The notes under the pieces: generated by a model | The model's database searches: none | Seen by the model: the letters and a program-made list of their open reading frames with translations, nothing else | What the model was told of the DNA's origin: nothing | Translations under genes and position numbers: made by a program | Assembly: GCF_050030965.1 (NCBI RefSeq) | Contig: NZ_CP188297.1 | Coordinates: forward strand, 248,001 to 312,000 | DNA from: Glutamicibacter sp002979865 | GTDB taxonomy: Bacteria; Actinomycetota; Actinomycetes; Actinomycetales; Micrococcaceae | DNA: 64,000 nt | Direction: 5' to 3' | Shown: one piece after another, positions 1 to 7,566 of the stretch | Layout of the letters: every line of letters begins with the position of its first letter | How positions within the stretch are numbered: the first letter of the stretch is position 1

Positions 1-95
1 CAGCGTTGCTCGCTGACACGTTCTTTCTCTTGCTTCCCCGTACTTGTGCATTTCCCGCTTCCCTGGAACATCCATGCTGCTCTGCGCGGAGGTGT

Positions 96-551
96 TCACC
101 TGCTCAGTACAGTTCTTGCTGATGAATCTACAGATATTGGTACTCCGTCTGGAACGATCCACCCCACTATCGGCGGTTGCACCGAGCCCTGCAGCACGAG
201 ATTCGCGCCTTGCCCATCAGGCGTGATCTGCACCCGGCCAATGCGTAAATTGTCGACGCGGCCGGCCGCACCCACATCCGAAAGGTACTGTTGCACGGCT
301 TGTTGCACGCGCTGCTGGTCCAACTGAATCCTCGGGTCGCCATTGTCCGCAACAAATTCGAATTCATCCACGGCAGCCACGACCGCCCCGTCGGCAATTG
401 ACAACAGCTGACGCGCTTTGAGGTTGACTGCGCTGACTGCTAGCACCACTGAAATTGTCAGCAAAGTGATGGCGCACAAGCCGATTGCCAGCACTAAGGA
501 TTGTCCATCCTCGTCCCGTGGATTCAGGGCAGCGCGTTTTGTCCTAGCCAA
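96..551 (-). CDS. TadG-like pilus assembly protein with one N-terminal membrane segment
   Basis: Last visible gene of a Tad/Flp pilus locus. After a short basic stretch (RTKRAALNPRDEDGQS) there is one hydrophobic segment (SLVLAIGLCAITLLTISVVLAVSAVNL) and then a roughly 100-residue exported domain, as in TadG-like or 'Rv3654c-like' Tad proteins of actinobacteria. I favour the TTG start at 551: it overlaps the stop of the upstream gene and has an AAAGGA site about 7 bases before it. The longer reading to 635 would run deep into the neighbour. Its role, as a minor pilus or anchoring component, is inferred from position and architecture only. Confidence 0.7.
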   Translation of the reverse strand: MARTKRAALNPRDEDGQSLVLAIGLCAITLLTISVVLAVSAVNLKARQLLSIADGAVVAAVDEFEFVADNGDPRIQLDQQRVQQAVQQYLSDVGAAGRVDNLRIGRVQITPDGQGANLVLQGSVQPPIVGWIVPDGVPISVDSSARTVLSR

Positions 552-990
552 AGCGATCAGTCCTTTGCGAGGCTGAAGAATCCACGGTGAAAGCAGATAC
601 CTCTGCCCAGTCGGAAACGAAAGGAAGGGGAACATCCAACGCTACCGTCACAGTGACGACACTGCCCGGACTCAAGCATTCCTTGTCGCAACTAATCGAT
701 GTGCGAGCGTCGGCATATCCAAAGTTGTTCATGGTTCTTCGTACGACTGCGTGCGCATCTGACCTTGCCTGGGCGGGGTTATCGGCGGCGGCGAAAACCT
801 TCGCTGCATGATCAGCAGCTCCAACCACGGCATAGCTACCGCCTTGCAGCTGTCCGACGGCCAGAATCAGGTACACCATGGGAATCAGCAAGACAGTTGA
901 AGCAAAAATAAACTCCACTATCGCGCTGCCGCGATCTTCGGCCCGGATTCTCTTGTGCATCGCGGCAGCGAGATACTTGGCTCTACCCAT
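544..990 (-). CDS. TadE-like minor pilin
   Basis: 148 residues. A basic leader (MHKRIRAEDRGSAIVEF) precedes one transmembrane helix (IFASTVLLIPMVYLILAVGQL). The Gly-Ser-Ala-x-x-Glu-Phe motif is the prepilin-like processing and assembly signature of TadE/TadG pseudopilins. The C-terminal domain would lie outside the membrane and has two Cys (CDKEC) that could form a disulfide. The start overlaps the preceding pilin gene by 8 bases, so the two are translationally linked within the pilus operon. It probably acts as a minor subunit or initiation factor of Flp pilus assembly. Confidence 0.78.
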   Translation of the reverse strand: MGRAKYLAAAMHKRIRAEDRGSAIVEFIFASTVLLIPMVYLILAVGQLQGGSYAVVGAADHAAKVFAAADNPAQARSDAHAVVRRTMNNFGYADARTSISCDKECLSPGSVVTVTVALDVPLPFVSDWAEVSAFTVDSSASQRTDRFG

Positions 991-1402
991 AACGCACAGC
1001 TTCTCCCTGAACCTGCAAATCCCACCCGTTGGGCAAGAACCCGATTAAGGGCACCCTCGTGTTAACCGATACGGTTACCAACTGGCTATCACCAACGCGG
1101 GTTGTGCTCACAGCAATGTCACGGGCAAATCCGCCATGCAAGCTTTCGGTGATCAACATCCGAGTTCTGCTTCGAGCGTCGGATACTGACCGATTGGCCA
1201 AAGCACCGTAATGGGCGCCGTTCGATGCTGCGTCAATCAGGGTGTTGCGCACATGCAGTACCAACGCGAGTTGGATGAGCGTCATTGCGATGACCACAAG
1301 CAACGTTGTGACCATGACAAATTCGGCTACAGCAGACCCGTTCTCGCAATCTACAAGTTCCGCAGATTCCGAATTTCCAGGAGACCCCGCACTCGACCAC
1401 AT
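983..1402 (-). CDS. TadE family type IV pilus minor pilin
   Basis: 139 residues with the classic TadE layout: an acidic/polar N-terminus ending in NGSAVAEFVM, a transmembrane helix (VTTLLVVIAMTLIQLALVLHV), then RNTLIDAASNGAHYGA, the conserved Arg-Asn-x-x-x-x-Ala-Ala segment of TadE. It lies 6 bases after the Flp pilin gene and overlaps the next tadE-like gene, so it is part of one operon. TadE proteins are pseudopilins cut by the TadV-type peptidase in studied systems; no such peptidase gene is seen in this window. Confidence 0.85.
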   Translation of the reverse strand: MWSSAGSPGNSESAELVDCENGSAVAEFVMVTTLLVVIAMTLIQLALVLHVRNTLIDAASNGAHYGALANRSVSDARSRTRMLITESLHGGFARDIAVSTTRVGDSQLVTVSVNTRVPLIGFLPNGWDLQVQGEAVRYG

Positions 1403-1408
1403 GCGCGG

Positions 1409-1642
1409 TTATCCCAATCCGGAAACTCGATCGATCGCTTGGTTGAACAGGTCCTGCAGCCTAGGCCCTGCAATGGCCAGCAAGGCGGCAACCAGCAACG
1501 CGGACATGAGTGTAATCATGACCCATCCGGGCACGTCGCCTCTGCTATCCCTGAGTTTCGGGGAAACCTTACGAAAGAGTAGTTCACCGGTTGCAGTGAT
1601 TTGCAATACCAGTTTGAGCATCATTTCTTGTATGTGATTCAT
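1409..1642 (-). CDS. Flp/DUF4244-type pilin subunit
   Basis: 77 residues. A hydrophilic leader ends in RDSRGDVPGWVMI, followed by a single helix (TLMSALLVAALLAIAGPRLQDLF). Actinobacterial Tad loci carry a short pilin of this form at this position, between tadC and the tadE genes. The ATG at 1642 has an AGAAGG ribosome site a few bases upstream. It is the likely major structural subunit of the pilus; with tadA interrupted it would be made but not assembled. The family assignment comes from sequence pattern and context. Confidence 0.75.
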   Translation of the reverse strand: MNHIQEMMLKLVLQITATGELLFRKVSPKLRDSRGDVPGWVMITLMSALLVAALLAIAGPRLQDLFNQAIDRVSGLG

Positions 1643-1705
1643 GACGGCCCTTCTAACTTGCTAAAGGATTTCAAAGTGGGAGATTCAAGCTTTTCTATGC
1701 TCCGA

Positions 1706-2647
1706 TCAATAACTCATCTCCAATAACGCCAGACCGGGGAATACGGCGAAAACGATCGTGAGAGGAAGAATTCCGAACACGACCGGTACCAGCATGGAAA
1801 TCTCGCGTTTTCCTGCAACTTCCATAAGTTCTCGTTTGGACGCATCGCGGACATCTTGTGCTTGGTCTCTGAGCACTTGAGCCAATGGTGTGCCTCGCTC
1901 TGTTGCAACAACGATTGCATCGACAAATCGCGTCATGGCTCCAACTTGCATCCGGTCGGACATATTCTGCATCGCTTGGACCATCGGTGTGCCTGCGTGA
2001 ATGTCGTTCAAAGTCTTGGTGAATTCGTCACCGATCACCCCGTGGCAGATTCGTGAAATTCTTTCGATGGCCCCGGTGGTTGATTCGCCTGCGCCGACAG
2101 TTAGCGCCAGCACTTCGGCCACGGTTGGAAACTGAGTCAATATTTTCCTGGCCCGCCGATGGATCTGTTCGCCAAGCCACCAACCACGCAATGCATAGCC
2201 AACAATCCCGAAACCAATAACGACTAGCACCGATAGGATCAAAGAGACATGATACTGAACGGCGGCAAAGGCCATGAGCGCAGATCCTGCTACTAGGCCT
2301 GCCAGAGCATAAACAATTTCTTGAGACCGGTAGTCAATTACGCTCATGTCCAATCCGGCAGCGTTCAGACGCTTCCGAAGAGTACTTGCCGAAGGACTGT
2401 GTAGGCTAGCCAGCTTCTTGATTTGCAGCAACATGGGGGCAGCGAGTTGGCCTAAAGCCGAGTGCCCGGAGTCAGAGTGCCATGAGTCTTCCAGCATGCG
2501 TGAGCTTCGAACGCCAACGCGAACATGGGGCGCAATACGATCAGCGAAGGCCATTCTTCGCCAGCCCGGCAGGTTCACAAAGACCAGCCAAAGGCCTATG
2601 CCAAGTCCCAAACCGCAAAGCGCCGCCCACGGTGTATAGCTGTTCAT
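1706..2647 (-). CDS. tadC: TadC, type II secretion F-domain inner-membrane protein
   Basis: 313 residues from the ATG at 2647, whose ATGA overlaps the stop of tadB. The open frame extends further upstream, but that part lies inside tadB. There is an N-terminal membrane segment (AALCGLGLGIGLWLVFV), a central pair (ALAGLVAGSALMAF; LILSVLVVIGFGIVGYAL), the T2SS-F cytoplasmic domain (TVAEVLALTVGAGESTTGAIERI) and a C-terminal segment (VPVVFGILPLTIVFAVFPGLAL). TadB and TadC form the membrane platform on which the TadA ATPase works. Confidence 0.88.
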   Translation of the reverse strand: MNSYTPWAALCGLGLGIGLWLVFVNLPGWRRMAFADRIAPHVRVGVRSSRMLEDSWHSDSGHSALGQLAAPMLLQIKKLASLHSPSASTLRKRLNAAGLDMSVIDYRSQEIVYALAGLVAGSALMAFAAVQYHVSLILSVLVVIGFGIVGYALRGWWLGEQIHRRARKILTQFPTVAEVLALTVGAGESTTGAIERISRICHGVIGDEFTKTLNDIHAGTPMVQAMQNMSDRMQVGAMTRFVDAIVVATERGTPLAQVLRDQAQDVRDASKRELMEVAGKREISMLVPVVFGILPLTIVFAVFPGLALLEMSY

Positions 2648-3495
2648 GCCAGGACTCGTTCTTCTACTGGCAAGGTGCCCAGCCGGAGCATGATTCGATA
2701 GCAAACGAGGGAAACCAGCATGCCCAGGCATAGCACTATCACTCCCCCGAACGTCATATATGCATCCTTCGCAGCTTCCTGGGTGCCCAAGACCAACAGC
2801 AAGATCCATGGCGCGGCGACTGCCAAACGCGCTGCCGAGACAATCCATGATTGGCGGGCAGCGAGTTCCCCTCGTGTTCTCACGTCATCTCGCAAGAATG
2901 CCGACAAAGTTGTGAGCGTATGCCCCAAGTCGGTGCCCCCGACTTCACGCGTAATCCGCAATGTCGTGAGAATCTTGTCGGCTACCGGGTCTGCCAAGCG
3001 TTCGCCCAGCTGGTCCAGCGCCACGGAGAAGTTCGCTGTGGCTCGATAGTCCAATGCGAAATCCCGAAATAGCGGACGCAATACCTGCGGGCCGACGACA
3101 GCCAATTGGCTCAATGCTTCGGGAAGAGATAGGCCCGCCCGGATGGCACTTCGCAAGTGATCAACCACCTCTGGCCATTGTTCTTGCAATGCTGTGCGGC
3201 GCTTGGTGGCTTGATGGCGCAGGTAGACCCATGGTGCGAATGAACCGAAGATGCTAAACACCAAGGCGAAGAGCCACGAAGCGGTGAGTCCCAACGTCAC
3301 CAACGCGGAAGTCAGCCCGCAGACCAGGCAAATCACGATGAATTTTGCCGGAGCCAGATTGCTCATTCCTGCATGCAAAAGAGCATTCTTGATGGCCGAG
3401 CTACGTTTGGACGATTTTGCCCACGGGGCGAAGAGCAACCAGTCAACCATGAGGGCAATGCCTAGCCCGCCAAGGAGAGCAAAGAAAGCAACCAC
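2644..3495 (-). CDS. tadB: TadB, type II secretion F-domain inner-membrane protein
   Basis: 283 residues, GTG start at 3495 just after the tadA stop. N-terminal membrane segments (FFALLGGLGIALMVDWLLF; FIVICLVCGLTSALVTLGL; LFALVFSIFGSFAPWVYL) are followed by the T2SS-F domain with the typical WPEVVDHLRSAIRAGLSLPEAL stretch and two C-terminal segments. It overlaps tadC by four bases. It is intact, as are all tad genes downstream of the interrupted tadA, which argues that the interruption is recent or reversible. Confidence 0.88.
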   Translation of the reverse strand: MVAFFALLGGLGIALMVDWLLFAPWAKSSKRSSAIKNALLHAGMSNLAPAKFIVICLVCGLTSALVTLGLTASWLFALVFSIFGSFAPWVYLRHQATKRRTALQEQWPEVVDHLRSAIRAGLSLPEALSQLAVVGPQVLRPLFRDFALDYRATANFSVALDQLGERLADPVADKILTTLRITREVGGTDLGHTLTTLSAFLRDDVRTRGELAARQSWIVSAARLAVAAPWILLLVLGTQEAAKDAYMTFGGVIVLCLGMLVSLVCYRIMLRLGTLPVEERVLA

Positions 3496-3497
3496 CG

Positions 3498-4457
3498 CTA
3501 CACCGCCATCAATTCGGCAATATTGATTCCAGCGACATCAAACTTTTCATGGGACCAATCGGCTCCCCGAGCCGGCAGCAGGCGATCGGCTTGCCGCTCG
3601 AATAGCGTCGAGGACTCAATTTGCCCTTCCTCCACGCGGTTGCGCACGCTGAGAATCTCGTTGACATAGCGATGGCCCTGTGGACTCCGCACGCAATGAA
3701 CCACAAGGTCAATGCATGCAGCCACGGTCTTGATGGTGAAGTCGCTGGTGATATTTGGTCCTGCAAGCAACGGCAAAGTGCAAATTTTTGTGATAGCGTC
3801 GCGGGCAGAATTCGCATGCAAGGTACATAGCCCCGCGATTCCCGAGTTCAGGGCAATGAGCATATCCAAGGACTCTGCTTCGCGGACCTCGCCGATAATG
3901 ATCCGTTCCGGGCGCATGCGCAAGGCCTCCTTGACCAGCCGGCGCATCGTGATTTCACCGGTGCCTTCAAGATTGGCGAGGCGAGTTTGCATGGCAACGA
4001 CATCTCTTAGTGAAAGATTCAGCTCAAAGATTTCCTCGATGGTGATAATGCGTTCCCTGGGGCCGATCGCTGATGCCAGACAGTTGAGCATTGTCGTTTT
4101 GCCGGCTTGTGTAGGGCCAGTAACGATGACATTCAGACCGGCACTGATCGCCGTAGAAAGGAACCTCGCTGCTTGTTCGCTCAAGGCTCCCAGCTCAACT
4201 AGATCTTCAAGTTTTCCCGCGCGAGCAATGAACTTACGAATGTTGATGGCCCAATGCTCATGGGTGATGTCTGGAATCACGACGTGAAGACGAGACCCAT
4301 CAGGCAATTGGCAGTCGACGAATGGCTGGGAAAGGTCCAGACGCCTGCCCGACGTTTTGAGCATGCGTTCTACTAGAGCCGCGATTTCTGCCGATTCCAT
4401 GCATATGTGGGTCAGTTCGCTTTGGCCACCTCTGGCGCAAAATACTTGATGTGGTGA
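3498..4457 (-). pseudogene. tadA: tadA/cpaF pilus ATPase, C-terminal portion, separated from its start by the integrated element
   Basis: This 320-codon piece holds most of the TadA/CpaF secretion ATPase: the RSELTHICM-like N2 domain, GPTQAGKTTML Walker A, the IITIEEIFEL Asp-box region, RPERIIIGEVR Walker B and TLHANSA His box, then the C-terminal end. The chromosomal reading begins at codon Ser-Pro-His (about 4457); everything before it comes from the element. The missing first 88 codons are at 12166-12429. The open frame runs on to a GTG at 4553 inside the element, so an ATPase with a foreign N-terminus could be translated. Read across the element boundary, the restored protein is in frame. 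Confidence 0.93.
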
Positions 4458-4489
4458 AAAAAACTTATATAGGTTTCCTTGTGTCACAT
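4453..4489 (-). other. attR-side phage arm and crossover dinucleotide
   Basis: Read on the minus strand from 4489 to 4455, this arm is an imperfect inverted copy of 12129-12163 (24 of 35 positions match), with shared blocks such as ACACA, ATAAG and TTT at equal distance from the centre. The dyad is centred on the dinucleotide CC (GG on plus) at 4453-4454, repeated at 12164-12165. Paired arms around a central dinucleotide are the expected form of a large serine integrase attP site. Confidence 0.75.
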
Positions 4490-4553
4490 AAAAGGCCCCG
4501 GCGGTGCTGCAAACACCCCGGGGAACGGTAACCGAGGAATAAGGCTCGATCAC

Positions 4554-4835
4554 ATGACCAACTTTAACAGCTGCCCCGACAAGATGGAAAGCAGCCCCGC
4601 CGAATACGGCATTACCGCGCTACGCGCCACCTTCCAGCCCATCCCGGGCATTGCCACAAACACCAAGCCGGCCAGCCTGCCGCAGCACACGCGGGTATCC
4701 GTAGCCAGTATCCCCGGGATTCAGGCCGTCAACCTTTATGCGTGGGTCGACGCGGATCAAGCCAGCCCCGCCGATTACGTCCGCGAATACGCGCCGGCGT
4801 TCGAGTACATTCTTGGGGGCGGATCCAATGCATAA
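4554..4835 (+). CDS. Hypothetical 93-residue protein at the attR end of the element
   Basis: I chose the ATG at 4554, with GAGGAAT and AAGG upstream, over a TTG at 4479 that lies in the attachment arm. The product has no recognised domain. It is rich in Pro and Ala in the middle (PIPGIATNTKPASLPQHT) and has a more ordered C-terminal part (GIQAVNLYAWVDADQASPADYVREYAPAFEYIL). It overlaps the following small membrane-peptide gene by 8 bases. It is transcribed opposite to the integrase-capsid operon, as accessory cargo genes of satellites often are. Confidence 0.55.
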   Translation: MTNFNSCPDKMESSPAEYGITALRATFQPIPGIATNTKPASLPQHTRVSVASIPGIQAVNLYAWVDADQASPADYVREYAPAFEYILGGGSNA

Positions 4836-4953
4836 CCGCGCTTACTACGCCACTCGCGCCGCCGTCCGCCTCACCCTAGGCACAATCGGAACCGCCGCAG
4901 TCATCATTGGGCTGCATATGCCGGTCGCGCTCCTGCTGCCGGCCATGACCTAG
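4828..4953 (+). CDS. 41-residue single-pass membrane peptide
   Basis: A short basic N-terminus (HNRAYYATRAAVR) is followed by one hydrophobic helix (LTLGTIGTAAVIIGLHM) and a hydrophobic tail. The ATG overlaps the end of the preceding gene and is preceded by GGGGGCGGA as ribosome site, suggesting translational coupling. The shape (positively charged start, one helix) fits small membrane-active peptides such as holin-like or toxin-like products, but no family is recognised and coding status rests on the start signal alone. Confidence 0.45.
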   Translation: MHNRAYYATRAAVRLTLGTIGTAAVIIGLHMPVALLLPAMT

Positions 4954-4955
4954 CA

Positions 4956-5399
4956 GGCCCGGCACTTCCCCACACTCGGGGGAGCTGCCGAATAGTGGTC
5001 ACGGCGTCGGGCAATTGCAAGCCCTCCTAGGCAGTCTGTCTCCGTGGCCCGCTATTGGGTATCTCCCAGCGCGTTCCTGCTGACCTAGCGCATAACCAGA
5101 GTCGGCGCGGTGAATATATCAACGTTAAGTCCCGTACCGCCGGGGCACCGATGCCAATGGCCAACGGCACCGGTTCCACCTTCGCTCGCTCTCATTTGGA
5201 GGGCGGGCCATCGGTGCTACTCCAAATGATGGTTGACGGGGTTTGGGGCGAACGTGGAGCTATGGGGAGAGGGTCAGACAGCAACCCGCGCCCCTTGGGG
5301 CTCCGCTAGGCCCGCAGGGCCCCAATAACTAGACACCACACACCCGGGGAAACTCGGGGCATTGGCCACCAAATGAAACACCAACGAGAGGAACCAACA
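4956..5399. other. Non-coding stretch with two interlocking inverted repeats
   Basis: I see no convincing gene in these 444 bases; an 84-codon plus-strand frame at 5055-5309 lacks a ribosome site and a protein-like composition. Two inverted repeats interlock: GCACCGATG (5145-5153) with CATCGGTGC (5209-5217), and TCATTTGGAG (5192-5201) with CTCCAAATGA (5220-5229). The order left A, left B, right A, right B is that of a pseudoknot, so a structured RNA or a replication or regulatory site is possible. Confidence 0.4.
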
Positions 5400-5576
5400 A
5401 TGAGCACCACGACCACCACGCAGACCACCACCGCGGCCGAGTCCTTCACCGTGGGATTATCCACCACCGAGGATGAAACGATCCTCACCGTTTCGGCGGA
5501 CATGCTCACCCCGGACGAAGCGGACGAACTTATCGAAGCACTGCAGGCGGCTGTGTCTCAGGCTCGCAGCATGTAG
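5400..5576 (+). CDS. Hypothetical 58-residue Thr-rich acidic protein
   Basis: The ATG at 5400 has GAGAGGAA as ribosome site 8 bases upstream. The first 13 residues are almost all Thr (STTTTTQTTTAAE); the rest is an acidic helix-forming region (MLTPDEADELIEALQAAVSQARSM). No family is recognised. It ends 37 bases before a strong bidirectional terminator and converges with the minus-strand capsid operon. Confidence 0.6.
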   Translation: MSTTTTTQTTTAAESFTVGLSTTEDETILTVSADMLTPDEADELIEALQAAVSQARSM

Positions 5577-5612
5577 CAGCGGCCCCCGGGCTGGACTCGG
5601 GGCAGGTGCGAC

Positions 5613-5646
5613 GAAGGCCCCGGCGGATATTTTCGCCGGGGCCTTC
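5613..5646. terminator. Bidirectional intrinsic terminator
   Basis: A perfect 13-bp stem (GAAGGCCCCGGCG with its complement) encloses an 8-base loop. It lies between the convergent plus-strand gene ending at 5576 and the minus-strand gene ending at 5654, closing both transcription units. Confidence 0.85.
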
Positions 5647-5653
5647 AGTCTGT

Positions 5654-5785
5654 CTAATCGTCCATCATGTTCAGCATGGCCACCACGCCGCCGAGAGTGT
5701 GGGCCAGCTCGTCAATTTTTCTTTCAAGCCGGGCCAGCGTCTCCGCGATGGACTCGGGGTCGGCCTCGTTTCCGTTCTCGTTCAT
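5654..5785 (-). CDS. Small 43-residue coiled-coil-like protein
   Basis: The ATG at 5785 overlaps the TGA of the upstream 97-residue gene (ATGA), the same coupling used along this operon. The product starts acidic (MNENGNEADPE) and continues as one amphipathic helix (SIAETLARLERKIDELAHTL) ending in a hydrophobic GGVVAMLNMMDD. A helical oligomer or a scaffold-like helper of the capsid is possible; no family is recognised. It is the last gene before the terminator. Confidence 0.6.
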   Translation of the reverse strand: MNENGNEADPESIAETLARLERKIDELAHTLGGVVAMLNMMDD

Positions 5786-6075
5786 CCTGCATCCTTTACG
5801 CTATGCACGGCCCGCAGGTGTGCGAGCTTGCTGCCCTTCTGGCTCTTCTCTTTCTCCCGGCCCAGTGCCCGTTGTAGGTCCTTCAGCGCGGACAGGTACG
5901 CCGCAGACAGTCGAGTACTTGGACCCTCGTCGTTGTCGGCGGCCTCGTTGTCCATTTGATCCGCAAGCATCCGGCACAAGGCCAGCAGGGCCGCGTCCTC
6001 ATCCAGCTTCAGCACGCCGCGACGAACGCCGGCCGAGATAGTCCGCTCGAGCGCGTCTCGCTGCAATTCGTCCAT
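5782..6075 (-). CDS. Small helical phage protein, possible small-terminase-like
   Basis: 97 residues: MDELQRDALERTISAGVRRG, then a segment EDAALLALCRMLADQMD, an acidic linker and GPSTRLSAAYLSALKDLQRAL, with a basic Lys-rich tail (GREKEKSQKGSKLAHLRA). The RLSAAYLSALKDLQRAL helix resembles small proteins found next to capsid genes in actinobacterial phages and sometimes called small terminase. In satellites a small terminase redirects helper packaging. The identification is from pattern memory and remains tentative. It lies 222 bases after the capsid gene and is coupled to the next ORF. Confidence 0.55.
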   Translation of the reverse strand: MDELQRDALERTISAGVRRGVLKLDEDAALLALCRMLADQMDNEAADNDEGPSTRLSAAYLSALKDLQRALGREKEKSQKGSKLAHLRAVHSVKDAG

Positions 6076-6297
6076 CGTGAAACCGTCCTTGTCTATGAGT
6101 GTTTGACAACATCAGCCCTCCCGCGCACGCGCGCGAGGTGGGCAAAAAGTCGCGGAGGGGGAGAATCTCTTGCCGGAACCTAACTCGGGCTGGGGCAGGT
6201 GGTAGAGATTTCGACCCCCCTTACCCCCGGGGGGAGAAAGCAACGGCCGGCAACCCATGGAAGGGCGGCCGGCCGCTGCTGGGAGGTGCCCGAACTG
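6076..6297. other. GC-rich non-coding region between capsid gene and putative small-terminase gene; packaging-site candidate
   Basis: No gene is seen in these 222 bases. The region holds a perfect 12-bp palindrome (GCGGCCGGCCGC, 6265-6276), a CGGCCGG/CCGGCCG inverted pair starting at 6244, a run of C then G around 6213-6236 and an alternating CGCG tract near 6121-6140. A site directly upstream of a small-terminase gene is the classical location of cos or pac, hence the suggestion; nothing here proves it. The palindrome pair may instead terminate the capsid transcript. Confidence 0.35.
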
Positions 6298-7566
6298 CTA
6301 GGCAGCAGGCTCCGCAATGTCGATCTCTACGAATGCGCCGGGCTGCTTGATAGCCACGCCGGCGCGAGTCTCAACACGGAACTTCACTTGGTTCTTGTCG
6401 AACAGTGCGCCGCCGGTGTCCACGTTCAGCACTGCCTCCTGCCGCGTGACTAGCTTGGCAGCGGCCCAGTCTCCAAGTACCGCAGTACCAGCGGCCACGG
6501 CCAACGAGGTCACGCGCGGGATAGTCCACAGCGTGCGCACGGCCTCCGCTGCCGGGTCCCCGAGTAGGTACTTGCCAGAGTCCACACCTTCACGCAGCAG
6601 GTCCAGACGCTCAGCGTCCGTAGGATGTAGCACCAGCGCGGTAGGATCCACGCCCGTGACCTGCAAGGCGGTCATGGCCTTGCGCAGTGTGGTGAGCAGG
6701 TCAGCGCTCCACGCCTGCGATAGGTGCCCCGAGGTGGACAGAATGCCAGTCATGTTCTCCCCGGTACCGTCACCACTCAGCGCCTGCTGCTCAATGGCGC
6801 GCTGCAAGCCGTAGCCCATTTCATTGGCTAGGAACTCCCCTAGGCTTTTGTCATCGTGGAAGTAACGCTGCGGGAATGGCTCCGACAGGTGAGCAATGAC
6901 GCGGAACCGGTCCTCGATTTCCTCCATGGTGTAGATCGAGGTCGGTTTCAGTGCGCCGTCAGCGACTGGCGCGGCCTTGGAATCGCGGACGGTCTGGCGC
7001 AGGTAGGTGAAAGTGTTGGTTCCGCCGCCGTCGCCGCGCATGATTGCGTCCATGATTTGGCTGTCGTTTTCAACGCGTGGCTTGTAGCCTGCCAGATCGC
7101 GGCCGTAGTCCTCATCAGACAGACCCTCGGCCGGCTCTCCGCGCAGCAGGTCCAGCACCGAGGTTGGCACGGCACCCAGTGGCGCGACCCCATCAGAGAC
7201 AGGGTTAGCCATGGTCACGGATCCGGACACTAGGGCCTTGGATCCGTCAGCGCGGCCCATGGCCTCGCGCACGGTCTTTACGCCGGCGCGGCCCCATGCC
7301 TTGCGACCTACAGGGCCGGCGGCCTTCTTGCCCGGGGCACCGCCGATTTCATCCGCCAGCGCCTTGGCGGCTGCCAGAATCTCCGCGTCGGCCTTGGCCT
7401 CCTTGGCCCGCTTCACGAAGTCATCGGCGGCCTTCATAGCTGCGTCAAATGCTGACTTCTCAGCGGTGGTAAGTTCGCGGTTCTCGTTATCTGCTTTTTC
7501 CGCCAACAGGCGGGCCGCCTTGGCATTCTCCAGTGCCTTGGCTTTTAGCTGCTCAAACTTGTTCAT
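6298..7566 (-). CDS. HK97-family phage major capsid protein
   Basis: 422 residues. The first 65 or so are a charged coiled coil (FEQLKAKALENAKAARLL and on), the delta/scaffold region that is normally removed by a protease; a basic Gly/Ala linker follows. The fold region has typical HK97 features: the E-loop region with TFTYLRQTVRDSKAAPVADG, then LANEMGYGLQRAIEQQALSGDGTGENMTGIL, LVLHPTDAERLDLLREG, and a C-terminal VKFRVETRAGVAIKQPGAFVEI. No prohead protease gene is nearby, so processing would depend on a helper or not occur. It is the only virion structural gene recognised in the element. Confidence 0.9.
   Translation of the reverse strand: MNKFEQLKAKALENAKAARLLAEKADNENRELTTAEKSAFDAAMKAADDFVKRAKEAKADAEILAAAKALADEIGGAPGKKAAGPVGRKAWGRAGVKTVREAMGRADGSKALVSGSVTMANPVSDGVAPLGAVPTSVLDLLRGEPAEGLSDEDYGRDLAGYKPRVENDSQIMDAIMRGDGGGTNTFTYLRQTVRDSKAAPVADGALKPTSIYTMEEIEDRFRVIAHLSEPFPQRYFHDDKSLGEFLANEMGYGLQRAIEQQALSGDGTGENMTGILSTSGHLSQAWSADLLTTLRKAMTALQVTGVDPTALVLHPTDAERLDLLREGVDSGKYLLGDPAAEAVRTLWTIPRVTSLAVAAGTAVLGDWAAAKLVTRQEAVLNVDTGGALFDKNQVKFRVETRAGVAIKQPGAFVEIDIAEPAA

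Noticed and set aside
5055..5309. 84-codon plus-strand frame in the element
   Set aside because: No ribosome site, low-complexity composition, and it covers the interlocked inverted repeats.
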